A stretch of DNA of 64,000 bases, taken from positions 2,666,001-2,730,000 of the forward strand of contig JARFIW010000108.1 of assembly GCA_036346225.1 (NCBI GenBank), read 5' to 3'. Within the stretch, counting starts at the first letter, position 1; every line of letters begins with the position of its first letter. Below the pieces are notes generated by a model. It was not told where the DNA came from. It made no database searches and was given only the letters and a program-made list of their open reading frames with translations. Below are positions 55,931 to 64,000 of the stretch, one piece after another. The position numbers and the translations under genes are program-made. The DNA is from Platerodrilus igneus. Its lineage: Eukaryota; Arthropoda; Insecta; Coleoptera; Lycidae.

Positions 55931-56429
55931 CAGGCATCACCGGTATCGTTATGGTCTGTGGGAATTTCCCCGTGCCGAGTTCTAAAAAAAGTCCATAAAC
56001 CAAAATTAATACCCTACTATGTTGAAGCTTTACAAAATAAAAGCTAACAAGCTTGCATTTAAACCAGGTATTCGTTGTCGAATTATTATTTTAGGTCCAT
56101 CTTATGATTTGTAATGAGATATTCCTATGGAAATTCACTGATTTACGTAACATGGATTTCGTGAAAAGTCAGAAGTAGTACGTCCTAGTCGCCAAGATAA
56201 ACAAGTGGGCTCCTACAGCTAATGAATTTATAACATGGGGTTCTGAAATTAATTTATAGGAAGTTGCTTCCTTTGAGTTGGAATTTTTCCAACAACTAAT
56301 CCACTGCTATTGGTGATAATTTACTTTCAACTAATTCAACCAATCACTACATAACATGTATAGATACATATCCTAGTCAGGTGATGATTTACTACAAGCT
56401 ATCAATTAAGGGAATTGAAAAGAAAAGAA

Positions 56430-56830
56430 TTTGGCATGGTTTTATCGTTATGTTTTCAAGTTACTCATCGCACAACCAGAGGTGTTACGGTGTTGAAATT
56501 AAACTTGCTTCTCTCTGTTGAAATAAGCTAATGAGGACAACGCTTCTTGTTTGGGAATTATAAAATACAATTTTCTATCTATATAAAATTTAGAGTACAC
56601 TATGTTAGAGTGATGTTATTTCTAATAATTTGTTTTTCGGCTATGACGAAATGCATTTCTTTAATACTGTAATTTACTGTTACAATATTTTTTTGTAATT
56701 ACTGCTCAAGAATTACTTGTGGATAGATAGTATGTAAGTATAAGGTTTGTACGACTATCTTAACTGCTGTTTTATGTCAATATTAGGATGGGAACTTGCG
56801 ACCTAAAATCACTCACTATATTTGTTGTTA
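56430..56830 (+). repeat. Dispersed repeat related to 11770-12260
   Basis: See 11700-12960: the CATCGCACAACC and TAAAATACA blocks recur, then GTAATT and AGTAAGTAT-like segments. No coding capacity. Confidence 0.45.
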
Positions 56831-57379
56831 ATTGCTGTTTTATATAAATACTAGAAGTGGTTTTTACTTCCTGCGGGAGTGAGTTGCGTTCGCCCAGACT
56901 ACCTTCAGCCATGGTCTCCGTGTAAATTCGAGAAAATGCAACAAATACTTGCCGTAATTGTCATTTTCATTTCGATGTTTCCATAATTGCAACAAATAAC
57001 CGAAATCCTCAAGCAGAAATCACATAGTAAGATTGCCATTTCAAAAGTGTTGTATAGGACGTCCAGTTTTGTGATGCGGTTGCACCGAAGCATTTCGAAA
57101 CGAATTAGTTTAAAATAGTGTTGTAGCAGCATGACCCGTTTTGCAGCTTTTTTGAGGAATGCCACCTAAAAAAAACGTAATAATAGAAAATTGTTATATA
57201 ATTTCCAGTTATTGTTTTTGCTTGGATGCTCCCATTAATTGTAACAAATTTTTCTGCCACTGTGAATATTTAAATACAAATATTGGAACGAAAGTTTATC
57301 TCAACGTTCTAAAAGAGATACACTTTCATTAGTGAAACATAGATACCATGTAAAAGGTCAAAAAAATCGGACCCGGTTA
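56831..57379. other. Anonymous intronic DNA
   Basis: No feature is supported. The minus frame 56905-57165 shows no domain. Confidence 0.4.
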
Positions 57380-58575
57380 TAGAACTCGTAGCGATGCGCA
57401 TGTTATTCAGAATTGTATTGCGCAATGGTTATAGTTTTATGCGGTATAATTCCCGCCATATTTTAACTGATACCGACCACGTTTTTAGGGTGATGCAACC
57501 GCTTTTTAAGTCAATTTGCAAGCACAATTTAAATCAAAACAAATTACTTACGTGGTGGCATCTCGGAACTTAAATCTCAGGGTACCACGACGATTTACAG
57601 GTTGGGTTCACAGTTACGCCAAGTTGAATCAAATTACCATCCGCCCTTCCTGTAACGTTGTTACATGCCGAAAATCGGTTATGTAAACATTTTAGATTTT
57701 AGTTTTAAATATGTGACTGAAATCGCGACAATAATTTAAAAAATAGACTTGTGCGTGCATTTCCGTCACTTCGGACAGTTGCGTCGGCGCCAGAGAGTGC
57801 GCAGACGCGGAGTGTGGAAGGAAGTGCGCGTTTTTCCGACACGACGGGACTAGTGAACGAGACGTCGAACAGTGAGGTAGATCTGTGTCGTCTTTTTATC
57901 TTGTTTTCTCTTTCAGATATGTAGGTTTCCTGTCTCGTACCTTTTATCGCTCCCTACCTTATCCCTTTCGTATCGCTACAACCAAAGACGAGGGAAGACA
58001 ATTTGAGTTCAACGAGGGCGAAGGCCGACCCACGCCCAACTAACGCCGAGATCCTGCCGTCAGAATAACTGCAATGTTGTGAAGAGCTCCACATTTTATC
58101 TTTTTCTTTTGTATGTGATACAAATTTGAGATGCAATAATGATGTAATACCTTGTTGCGCAATATTATGCACGTGTTCATTATGTTGCCAACTGTCGTAG
58201 TGGCTTTTATCAATTACGCGCGGGACGTTAACAGTATACCTTAGACTTTAATAGCCGCGTGCATTATCACAGTCCCGCGTGAAGTATAACAATGTATGTA
58301 CTCGTAGGGGAACGACAGGATTTAAGGCACAATAAAAGATAAAGGTAGAAGGAACCTACATACCTAAAAAAGAAAAGACACACCACCACTCAAGATAGTT
58401 GTCTCGGACTCGTAACTTAATGGCGTCCTTTTACACCACGCGCGCACTCCGCCTCACTTTTGCGCAGACGCGACTGTCAGGGACGACGGAAGTTGACGTT
58501 TTCATTTAAAAATATATGCGGGAATTTATTTACAAATTAAATCTAAATATGATGCATGCCAGTTGGCATGTAACA
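57380..58575 (+). repeat. Dispersed 0.6-kb repeat, copy 6, split by copy 5
   Basis: The first part, about 57380-57658, contains TTACTTACGTGGTGGC and AAATCTCAGGG. The second part, about 58292-58575, resumes with CTCGTAGGGGAACGACAGG and runs through GCGCAGACGCGACTGTC to the end GCCAGTTGGCATGTAACA. Between them sits copy 5, in inverse orientation. Confidence 0.68.
57659..58291 (-). repeat. Dispersed 0.6-kb repeat, copy 5, inserted in copy 6
   Basis: A complete-looking 633-bp copy: on the plus strand it starts TGTTACATGCCGAAAATCGG and ends AGTATAACA, so the termini are inverted TGTTA-type ends. ACGT before and ATGT after could be a 4-bp target duplication with one change. Short frames here are not genes. 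Confidence 0.7.
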
Positions 58576-59261
58576 ATTGTTAACCCAGTGCTATTCCGCT
58601 TCATAAATATTACAATCCTGTTTGTGCTGTTGATGTGTTTACAATATATACTGCAAATATCACGAGCTATTCGGTCGGGTCCGTTCGCCTCTGTGAAATA
58701 AATATAATTATTTTTCTTCAAAAATAGACCGTCTATATTTAAAAATCGATGCGTTGGGTTTGAAACTTAGATTTTGACAGTTCTCGATTCAATTTTAGAC
58801 ACTTTATGCATGAATGTTTTAAAAAATACACCACGCAATGCGAAACTCATCGAATTCAATTTCTAATTTGCCTCTAAGACGTCCATGCACATTAGATATT
58901 TTTTTGTCTTGTGTGTATTTCTTGAAACCAACTCGAACTTGTTTCTTTGTCTTGCTAATGTGTTTACTATAACATTGGTTTCTCTCTTGCACCCTGCATT
59001 CTAATCCTTGGTTCGTGAAAATTTAGCTGATCTCTACTTTTTCGACACGAAATACGACACGCAAAATCGACAAATCTTGAAGAACAGCTAGTTTTCTCCT
59101 AAAATATTCGCTTTTACGGAACGAAAACCCGCCTACCGGATGTAGGATATTATTCCTAATTAACTCCTCCCATTCGCAACTCTCCCGGACCGACTTTCTC
59201 AGTGGCAAATCCTGATTTGTTCTCGCCTGCCATTCGGAGCAAAAGCGAACTGTCCAGATTT
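58576..59261. other. Anonymous intronic DNA
   Basis: Nothing was recognised on either strand. Confidence 0.4.
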
Positions 59262-59928
59262 TGTTATAGTCTAAGATATAACCGTTATAGTCCCGCGCAA
59301 TTGTTATGAGCCACTGCGACAGTTGGCAACACATACTAAAACGTACATAATATTGCACAACAAGATATTACGTCATAATTGCGTCTCAAATTGTATCACA
59401 TACCAAAAATGTTTACAGTGATACAAGAGGCGCCTTAAAGGAAAAGATAAAATGTACTCACTTAAAAATGTGGAACGCTTCACGACTTTGCGGTTATTCT
59501 TGTGCAGGAGCCATGCTCATCTTTGTGGATCTCGGCATTGTTGGGCGTGGGTTAGGTTACGCCTTCGTTGAAGCCAGATTAATTTGTCTTCCCTCTTCTT
59601 TTGTTTGTAAGCACGACGAAGGGAATAAGGTGAAGGTAAGAGATACGATAGGGCCAGAAATAAATGGAAACCTACATTCTGAAAGAAAAGACAAAAAAGA
59701 CGACACAGATAAACCTCACTGTTTGATGTCTCGTTGGCTAATAATCCTCATGTCGCAAACCGCGCATTTACTTCCTCACTCCACGTCTGCGCATTCTCTT
59801 GCGCCGACGCAACTGTCCAAAGTGACGGAAATGAACAAGTTTATTTTTTAAAAATATTGGCGCGAATTCAGTCACATATTTAAAACTTAAACCAAAAATG
59901 ATACATAGCCGATTTTCGGCATGTAACA
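59262..59928 (+). repeat. Dispersed 0.6-kb repeat, copy 7
   Basis: 667 bp, TGTTATAGTC to GCATGTAACA, in the orientation of copy 1. It is the most intact copy of the long subfamily, with CAGTTGGCAACACA, CACATACCAAAAATG, GAGGCGCCTTAAAGG, CTCACTTAAAAATGTGG and the GCCGATTTTCGGC hairpin at the end. Flanks ATTT/ATTA match at 3 of 4 bases. Confidence 0.72.
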
Positions 59929-59999
59929 ATTAAATGGATATTTGAGTAGGATTGAGGTGGAGAATTAGGTTAAGGTAATCAAAGGATATTAATTATTTT

Positions 60000-60320
60000 T
60001 GCGAACATTTTTGCATTTTGTAATCCTCTGGGATATGCTGGATAAATGTTTTCTATGAATCGGTTTTCCTTTTATAACATGCCGATTTCTTGATGGTTTG
60101 TAAATAAATTTTCTTTCTCAAGGTTTCCTTTTTCTTGTGACCCACCCCACTCTACGACGTTTTAGCTAGCACAGCAACTTCTTTCGATTCCTTTTTTGTT
60201 GCAGTACTCGGTGCGGACTGGTTTCTTTGTTACTGTACTACTTGCCTTCTTGTCCGCACGGATTACCATAACGAATGAATCGTTTTCTGGCATGGAGCTG
60301 AAATTCCCTTTTTTTTACAA
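60000..60320 (+). repeat. Dispersed repeat related to 12630-12920
   Basis: Co-linear similarity: AATCCTCTGGGATAT versus AATCCTTTGGGATAT, GACGTTTTAGCTAGCAC, TTGCAGTACTCGG. The plus frame 60196-60540 begins in it, has no recognised domain and was not called. Confidence 0.5.
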
Positions 60321-60742
60321 ATGGGTAATGCCGTCTTTACTATCATGTCGGAGACTTGAAGAAGTCACGATAGTTAGTTGTTTATATTCAAGTTTTTTAT
60401 TTATTACACTACGATTCCCTTGTAATTCAAGATCGTTGTTGGTTGTTTTGCAAAGAGAAATGCGCCAATGTGATGAGTGGCAACAACATCGAAACCGGTC
60501 ATTTGCTAACCAACAATTTAATTTTCTTTCATTCACTTGAATTACTTTCCTAATACCAGACAAAATTATTTGCTTCTATTAAGCTAAAAACGTATTAGTT
60601 TCTGTCGACCAACTACCCTATTAACATTAGGTATGGTACTTTCTTAGAAAATCCGCAAATGTTATAGTGGGTAATCGGTCATTTGTTTATTTTCATAAGT
60701 GGGGGAATTAATATGAAACTACTATCATTCCTTCTGAATGTC

Positions 60743-61976
60743 TTATTATAGTCTAAGGTATAACCGTTATACTCCCGCACGCGCGTGTTCAGAGCCACTA
60801 CGATAGTTGGCAACACATTAAAACGTACATAATATTGCACAACAAGATATTACGTCATAATTGCATCTCAAATTGTATCACATACCAAAAATGTTTACAG
60901 TGATACAAGAGGCGCCTTAAAGGAAAAGATAAAATGTACTCACTTAAAATGTGGAACTTATTATACCCCCGCTGGTGTGGTACGCAAGCCACTACAGTCA
61001 GTTGGTAGCAATGCTAAATTATTGCAAAAATGATGCGCAGATAAGACATTACGTCACGTAATTATATAAAATTACTCCATCATATAAAAAACCAAAAAAG
61101 TACTTACGTAAACTGTAGGGCTTCTCCAGCATTACTCCATGACGGCGGGCTCCGTTGATCCTTTTCGGGCGTGGGTGTTCGTTGGGCCCGGTTGAAACCA
61201 AATTAAATTTGTCTTCTTTCTCTTCCTATGTAGAGGTGCGGTAAAGAAGACAGGTAAGGATGAACGATAATTGGGTGTAGCAGGAAACCTACATATCGAA
61301 AAAAAGAAGACACGATAAGACACAAAGATAACTACATTCGTTGGCGTCTCGGTCACCAGTCCAGACACGTCTCCCAGAAATTCACCACCACCCTTCTTGG
61401 CACACCGCGTCGGCGCAATCTCGCGCAAACGCACTGTCCGAAGTGACGGAAATACACACACGTCTTTTCAAATTATTGGCGCGAAATCCTTACAAATTAA
61501 AACTTATAGAAATGTTTATATGCCGAATTTTCGGCATGTAACTAACTCTCCACGATTTTGCGGTCATCCTTGCGGCAGGAGCCATATTTATTTCCAAGGA
61601 TGTCGGCGATGTTGGGCGTGGTTCGGGGTTATGCCATCGTTGAAGCCAGATTAATTTGTCTTCCCTCTTCTTTGTTTGTAACGGTACGATAGGAATAAGG
61701 TCAAGGCAACGATATCCGGTAGAGATAAACGGAAACCTACATTATTTGAAAGAGAAGACAAAAAGACACAGGCACACCTCACTGTTCGACGTCTCATTGG
61801 CTAATCCCCCGTCGTGTCGGAAACCGCGCACTTACTTCCTCACTCCATGTCTGCGCATTCTCTTGTGCCAACGCAACTGTCCGAAGTGGCGGAAATGAAC
61901 AAGTTTATTTTTTAAATATTGGCGCGAATTCACTCACAAATTAAAAAGTGTGCAATGCCAATTTTTGGCATGTAAC
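60743..61976 (+). repeat. Dispersed 0.6-kb repeat, copy 8, split by copy 9
   Basis: The left part, 60743-60958, runs from TTATTATAGTC to AAAATGTGGAACT. The right part, 61544-61976, resumes AACTCTCCACGATTTTGCGG and ends GCCAATTTTTGGCATGTAACA. Removing the middle restores the same order as in copy 7, so a later insertion split it. Confidence 0.75.
60959..61543 (+). repeat. Dispersed 0.6-kb repeat, copy 9, inserted in copy 8
   Basis: A 585-bp divergent copy, TATTATACCCCC to GCATGTAACT, flanked by the exact 4-bp direct repeat AACT (60955-60958 and 61544-61547). A 4-bp duplication is typical of several LTR-element groups. It has the common landmarks GTCAGTTGGTAGCAA, ACTTACGTAAAC, CGCACTGTCCGAAGTGACGG and the GCCGAATTTTCGGC hairpin. 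Confidence 0.72.
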
Positions 61977-62074
61977 AGTCTTTCCATTTGCTACAATTAT
62001 TTTTTCCACCCTCTATTCTCAGCACGACCGACCACTTAACATCCAATATAGTAATATTCTTTTTTTATTTGCAG

Positions 62075-62583
62075 GCGTAGCCGAATCAGCACAAGTAGAA
62101 CAAGCATGGAGTAAGCTCACCGAGCTCTTAGCACAGTTACAAAAAAAAGTAGAAGCAGCAGCTAATACAATACGATGCAGTGCATGTGGCTTAAGACATA
62201 AACGAATAAAAATCGATAGACCTAGTTATGCAGCTCGTGATTGTGCAACTTGTAAAATACATCATTCTGCAAGAGAAGGCGACATATGGGCGGAGACAAA
62301 ATGTTTTGGGTTTCTCTGGCATTATTATGCTTGTATGGATGGTGGAATATATGACATAACTGAATGGGCGGGATGTCAGAAAGAAAGCCTAAAACACTTA
62401 AAGCCAAATTCTCATAATGTTCAGTATCGTATCGCATTAGGAAAACAAAATGGCCAACAGCCTCGTCATAATGAATCTCCGCGAAATGAACAACAGCCAA
62501 ATCTAGAGAACTTATTGAATAGTTTATATGGAAATAAGGAAACTCCTCAAAATCCTAAACGTAGAAACAAAAAGACAAAATGA
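62075..62583 (+). CDS. DNAJC14: DNAJC14-like co-chaperone, terminal exon
   Basis: The acceptor TTTATTTGCAG ends at 62074. The first codon (Gly) is completed by the last G of exon 46960-47384, giving ...RYDR-G-VAESAQ... in frame. It encodes the C-terminal region of the family: EQAWSKLTELLAQLQKKVE helix, two zinc-binding-like pairs (CSACG, CATC), EGDIWAETK, a WHYYACMDGGIYDITEWAGC block diagnostic of DNAJC14, and a basic Asn/Gln-rich tail. The stop lies at 62581-62583. The ORF extends upstream into the intron to 61948, inside repeat copy 8, so that start is artificial. Confidence 0.92.
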
Positions 62584-62652
62584 TTATTACTTTTAGTAAG
62601 CTATAAAATTTTACCTGTAGATACCGTAGCTTACTAATTAGTTGCAGAAACA

Positions 62653-62658
62653 AATAAA
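62653..62658 (+). promoter_or_regulatory. Candidate poly(A) signal for DNAJC14
   Basis: AATAAA about 70 nt after the stop codon, followed by an A-rich stretch. Confidence 0.55.
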
Positions 62659-62725
62659 TGTTTAAAAAATAATCGTTAACTTTTATAAAATGAATGCTTG
62701 GCAATTTCAAAGAAAATGTTTAATG

Positions 62726-62731
62726 TTTATT
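62726..62731 (-). promoter_or_regulatory. Candidate poly(A) signal for POLE4
   Basis: AATAAA on the minus strand about 43 nt downstream of the POLE4 stop codon. The two convergent genes therefore have 3' UTRs that are very close or overlapping. Confidence 0.55.
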
Positions 62732-62773
62732 TGAACGAAAAAATATATGTAATACATACAAGTCTAAAGTGTC

Positions 62774-62914
62774 TTATTCTAACGCACCGTCCAAGAAACA
62801 AAGATGCGGTATACTCTCAATCGCTGCTTCAACATCTCGCTTTGCTATTGTTTTTCGTTTTGCTACTGCTGTATATTTAGCAGATTCTTGGCCTAAATAT
62901 TCCAAAAAAAGTTC
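62774..62914 (-). CDS. POLE4: POLE4-like histone-fold subunit, last coding exon
   Basis: On the minus strand an acceptor TTTTGTTGTAG ends at 62915, and a 46-codon open stretch runs to TAA at 62774-62776. It reads ELFLEYLGQESAKYTA, then AKRKTIAKRDVEAAIES, then LCFLDGALE. This is the second half of the histone fold of DNA polymerase epsilon subunit 4 (helix, KRKT loop, DV..AIE helix, FL.G.L end). The protein pairs with POLE3 in polymerase epsilon, or with a related partner in chromatin remodelling. The upstream exon (first fold helices) should lie to the right, beyond the LINE at 63.1-64 kb. It could be another CHRAC/POLE4-type paralogue. Confidence 0.85.
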   Translation of the reverse strand, partial: ELFLEYLGQESAKYTAVAKRKTIAKRDVEAAIESIPHLCFLDGALE

Positions 62915-63092
62915 CTACAACAAAATACTATTATTAGTGTTTTGGCAAGTTGTTAATAACGATTACAAAATTAAATTTTTTTTTTTTTTTTTTAATTTCA
63001 CTTTCATCCGCTTCCACCTTTACAGTTATTAGCGGAGGTTGGAAGTATTATTTATAATCTATGGTACAATATATGTTTATCTTTTATATATT
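62915..63092. other. POLE4 intron start with poly-T tract
   Basis: A run of 18 T at about 62974-62991; no coding exon was recognised. Confidence 0.5.
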
Positions 63093-63530
63093 TTATATAC
63101 GATGTTGGATTTCTATGTCTTTAAGATAGTTCAGCAGTGGTTCAATATTGGATGTGTCTCTCTCAGGATAGTTTGTACATCTTGTTGTATGTTGTTTGTT
63201 GTTTACTAGAATTGCCACCCCTCCGCTAGCTATATGTGTGTTTAGTCTGTCCTTGCGATATTGTATAAAATTGTATGTATTTATGTTTTGATGTTCTTTG
63301 AAGTGTGTTTCTTGTAAGCATATGTAATGAGGTTGTGTTTCTTCAATTAGTTTTTGGAATTCAGCTTTATGGGATTGAAGTCCATTACAATTCCATTGAA
63401 TGATGTTCATGTTATTGATTATCGACTGAGGAATCAGACATTTCTGACTCAATTTGTTGTTCCTCCATTTTTTAGTTATTCTTGTTATTGTTGTTTTATT
63501 TTTTGTCATCAGTATTGTTTTGGATTTCAT
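63093..63530 (-). pseudogene. Non-LTR retrotransposon endonuclease N-terminus (I/Jockey type)
   Basis: A minus-strand frame whose second half reads MNIIQWNCNGLQSHKAEF, then YICLQETHF and SGGVAILVNNK. These are the first catalytic blocks of an APE-type endonuclease (WN.NG with metal-binding Asn, LQET with metal-binding Glu). The likely true start is the internal Met (about 63410), as the preceding ~40 residues are Lys/Thr/Asn-rich. It ends abruptly at 63093: the rest of ORF2 is gone, so the copy is 3'-deleted. It sits in the POLE4 intron. Confidence 0.75.
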
Positions 63531-63679
63531 GCATCATTTGTATGAGTTGGTTTGTATCTTTGGTATAGTTTTACTTAATTCTAGTATTTTTTGTTCCGAT
63601 CGTGTTTTCTAGAAAGTCCTGAAATTGTCGAATGAGATAATGTATTTGGCTGGATCACTTTCTATGATTTCCTTTATTG

Positions 63680-64000
63680 TATTGTGTTTTGGGATTCAGT
63701 TTGTTCCAAGTTCTTCTTTTTAATTGTAGGATCCTTTTTTGTTTTTGTTTGTCCGTATGGTTTGTGATAAATTCGACAGGGTTGATTCTTGGTTGGTTTC
63801 TTGTTTTTCTTTTGTGTTGCTTCTCTTATTTGATGTTCAATGTAAGTTTCATTTAGTTCTTCTGTAGGTGTACTTTCAGGTGACTGATTTGGTCTTTTAT
63901 TTCTTATTGTTTCATTTAGGTTTGTTATTTGTTCAGGTTGTTTTGTTTCACTCTGTATATTATGTTCCTCGCAGCTTGAGGTTGAATGGCGGTTTGTTTA
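63680..64000 (-). pseudogene. ORF1-like remnant upstream of the non-LTR endonuclease
   Basis: The minus strand is open from the window edge through a Gln/Asn/Lys/Pro-rich stretch (ETKQPEQITNLNE, RPNQSPESTPTEEL) to about 63690. It lies just upstream of ORF2, as an ORF1 C-terminus would. No zinc knuckle is visible in this part. It is partial at the window edge. Confidence 0.35.

Noticed and set aside
57954..58172. 72-aa minus frame
   Set aside because: It lies within repeat copy 5, whose other copies do not keep the frame.
58516..58721. Opposing 61- and 63-aa frames
   Set aside because: They sit at the end of a dispersed repeat copy; no family resemblance.
61948..62074. N-terminal 43 codons of the 211-aa frame
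   Set aside because: They lie in a repeat and the intron's polypyrimidine tract; the exon starts at 62075.

Overview
The window reads as an insect, or at least arthropod, nuclear chromosome segment. It is AT-rich, gene-poor and crowded with relics of eukaryotic transposable elements: hAT, mariner-like, RTE-like, Jockey and other non-LTR elements, Penelope-like, Gypsy-like and BEL/Pao. The host genes have spliced exons with consensus GT-AG junctions and long repeat-filled introns. I see no bacterial features (operons, Shine-Dalgarno sites, CRISPR). The species cannot be fixed from sequence alone.

Three conserved host genes are supported. (1) RUNDC1, 13584-15155 on the minus strand, is a complete 523-aa single-exon reading frame. 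(2) A DNAJC14-like J-domain gene lies on the plus strand. Its J-domain exon is 46960-47384 and its terminal exon is 62075-62583, separated by a 14.7-kb intron packed with repeats; upstream exons were not found. (3) The last coding exon of a POLE4-like histone-fold gene, 62774-62914 on the minus strand, lies tail-to-tail with DNAJC14 and is too short to appear in a simple ORF list. A 115-aa minus-strand frame at 19080-19427 is an unassigned candidate.

Layout. 0-5 kb: RTE-like LINE fragments abut a frameshifted hAT transposase gene. 5-13.5 kb: transposase scraps, an inverted-repeat pair, a tRNA-derived SINE and anonymous AT-rich DNA. 13.5-15.2 kb: RUNDC1. 15.8-19.1 kb: a gag fragment and a minus-strand Gypsy-like element (LTR, primer-binding site, gag, protease) cut off after protease. 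21.7-25.4 kb: a nearly full-length RTE-like LINE. 25.7-27.4 kb: (TA)n tracts, a 400-bp palindrome and a 403-bp tandem repeat carrying a tRNA-like unit. 27.5-35.8 kb: a Penelope-like element (PLE1), then two head-to-head copies of a second family (PLE2), one split by a 1.74-kb insertion. All three copies carry a hammerhead-ribozyme-like motif. 36.3-39.2 kb: decayed BEL/Pao and Jockey pieces. 39.4-46.8 kb: a young LTR element with nearly identical LTRs and gag plus protease but no visible reverse transcriptase. 47-62 kb: the DNAJC14 intron with a 0.6-kb repeat family whose ends look LTR-like, present in at least eight copies, twice nested in itself. 63-64 kb: the 5' part of another non-LTR element.

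The genes do not form a pathway. RUNDC1, DNAJC14 and POLE4 are ordinary cellular genes among mobile DNA. The signals most worth following are the Penelope hammerhead-like motifs, the tRNA-like tandem repeat, the pol-less LTR element, and the self-nested repeat family. All boundaries were read by eye, so repeat limits are approximate.
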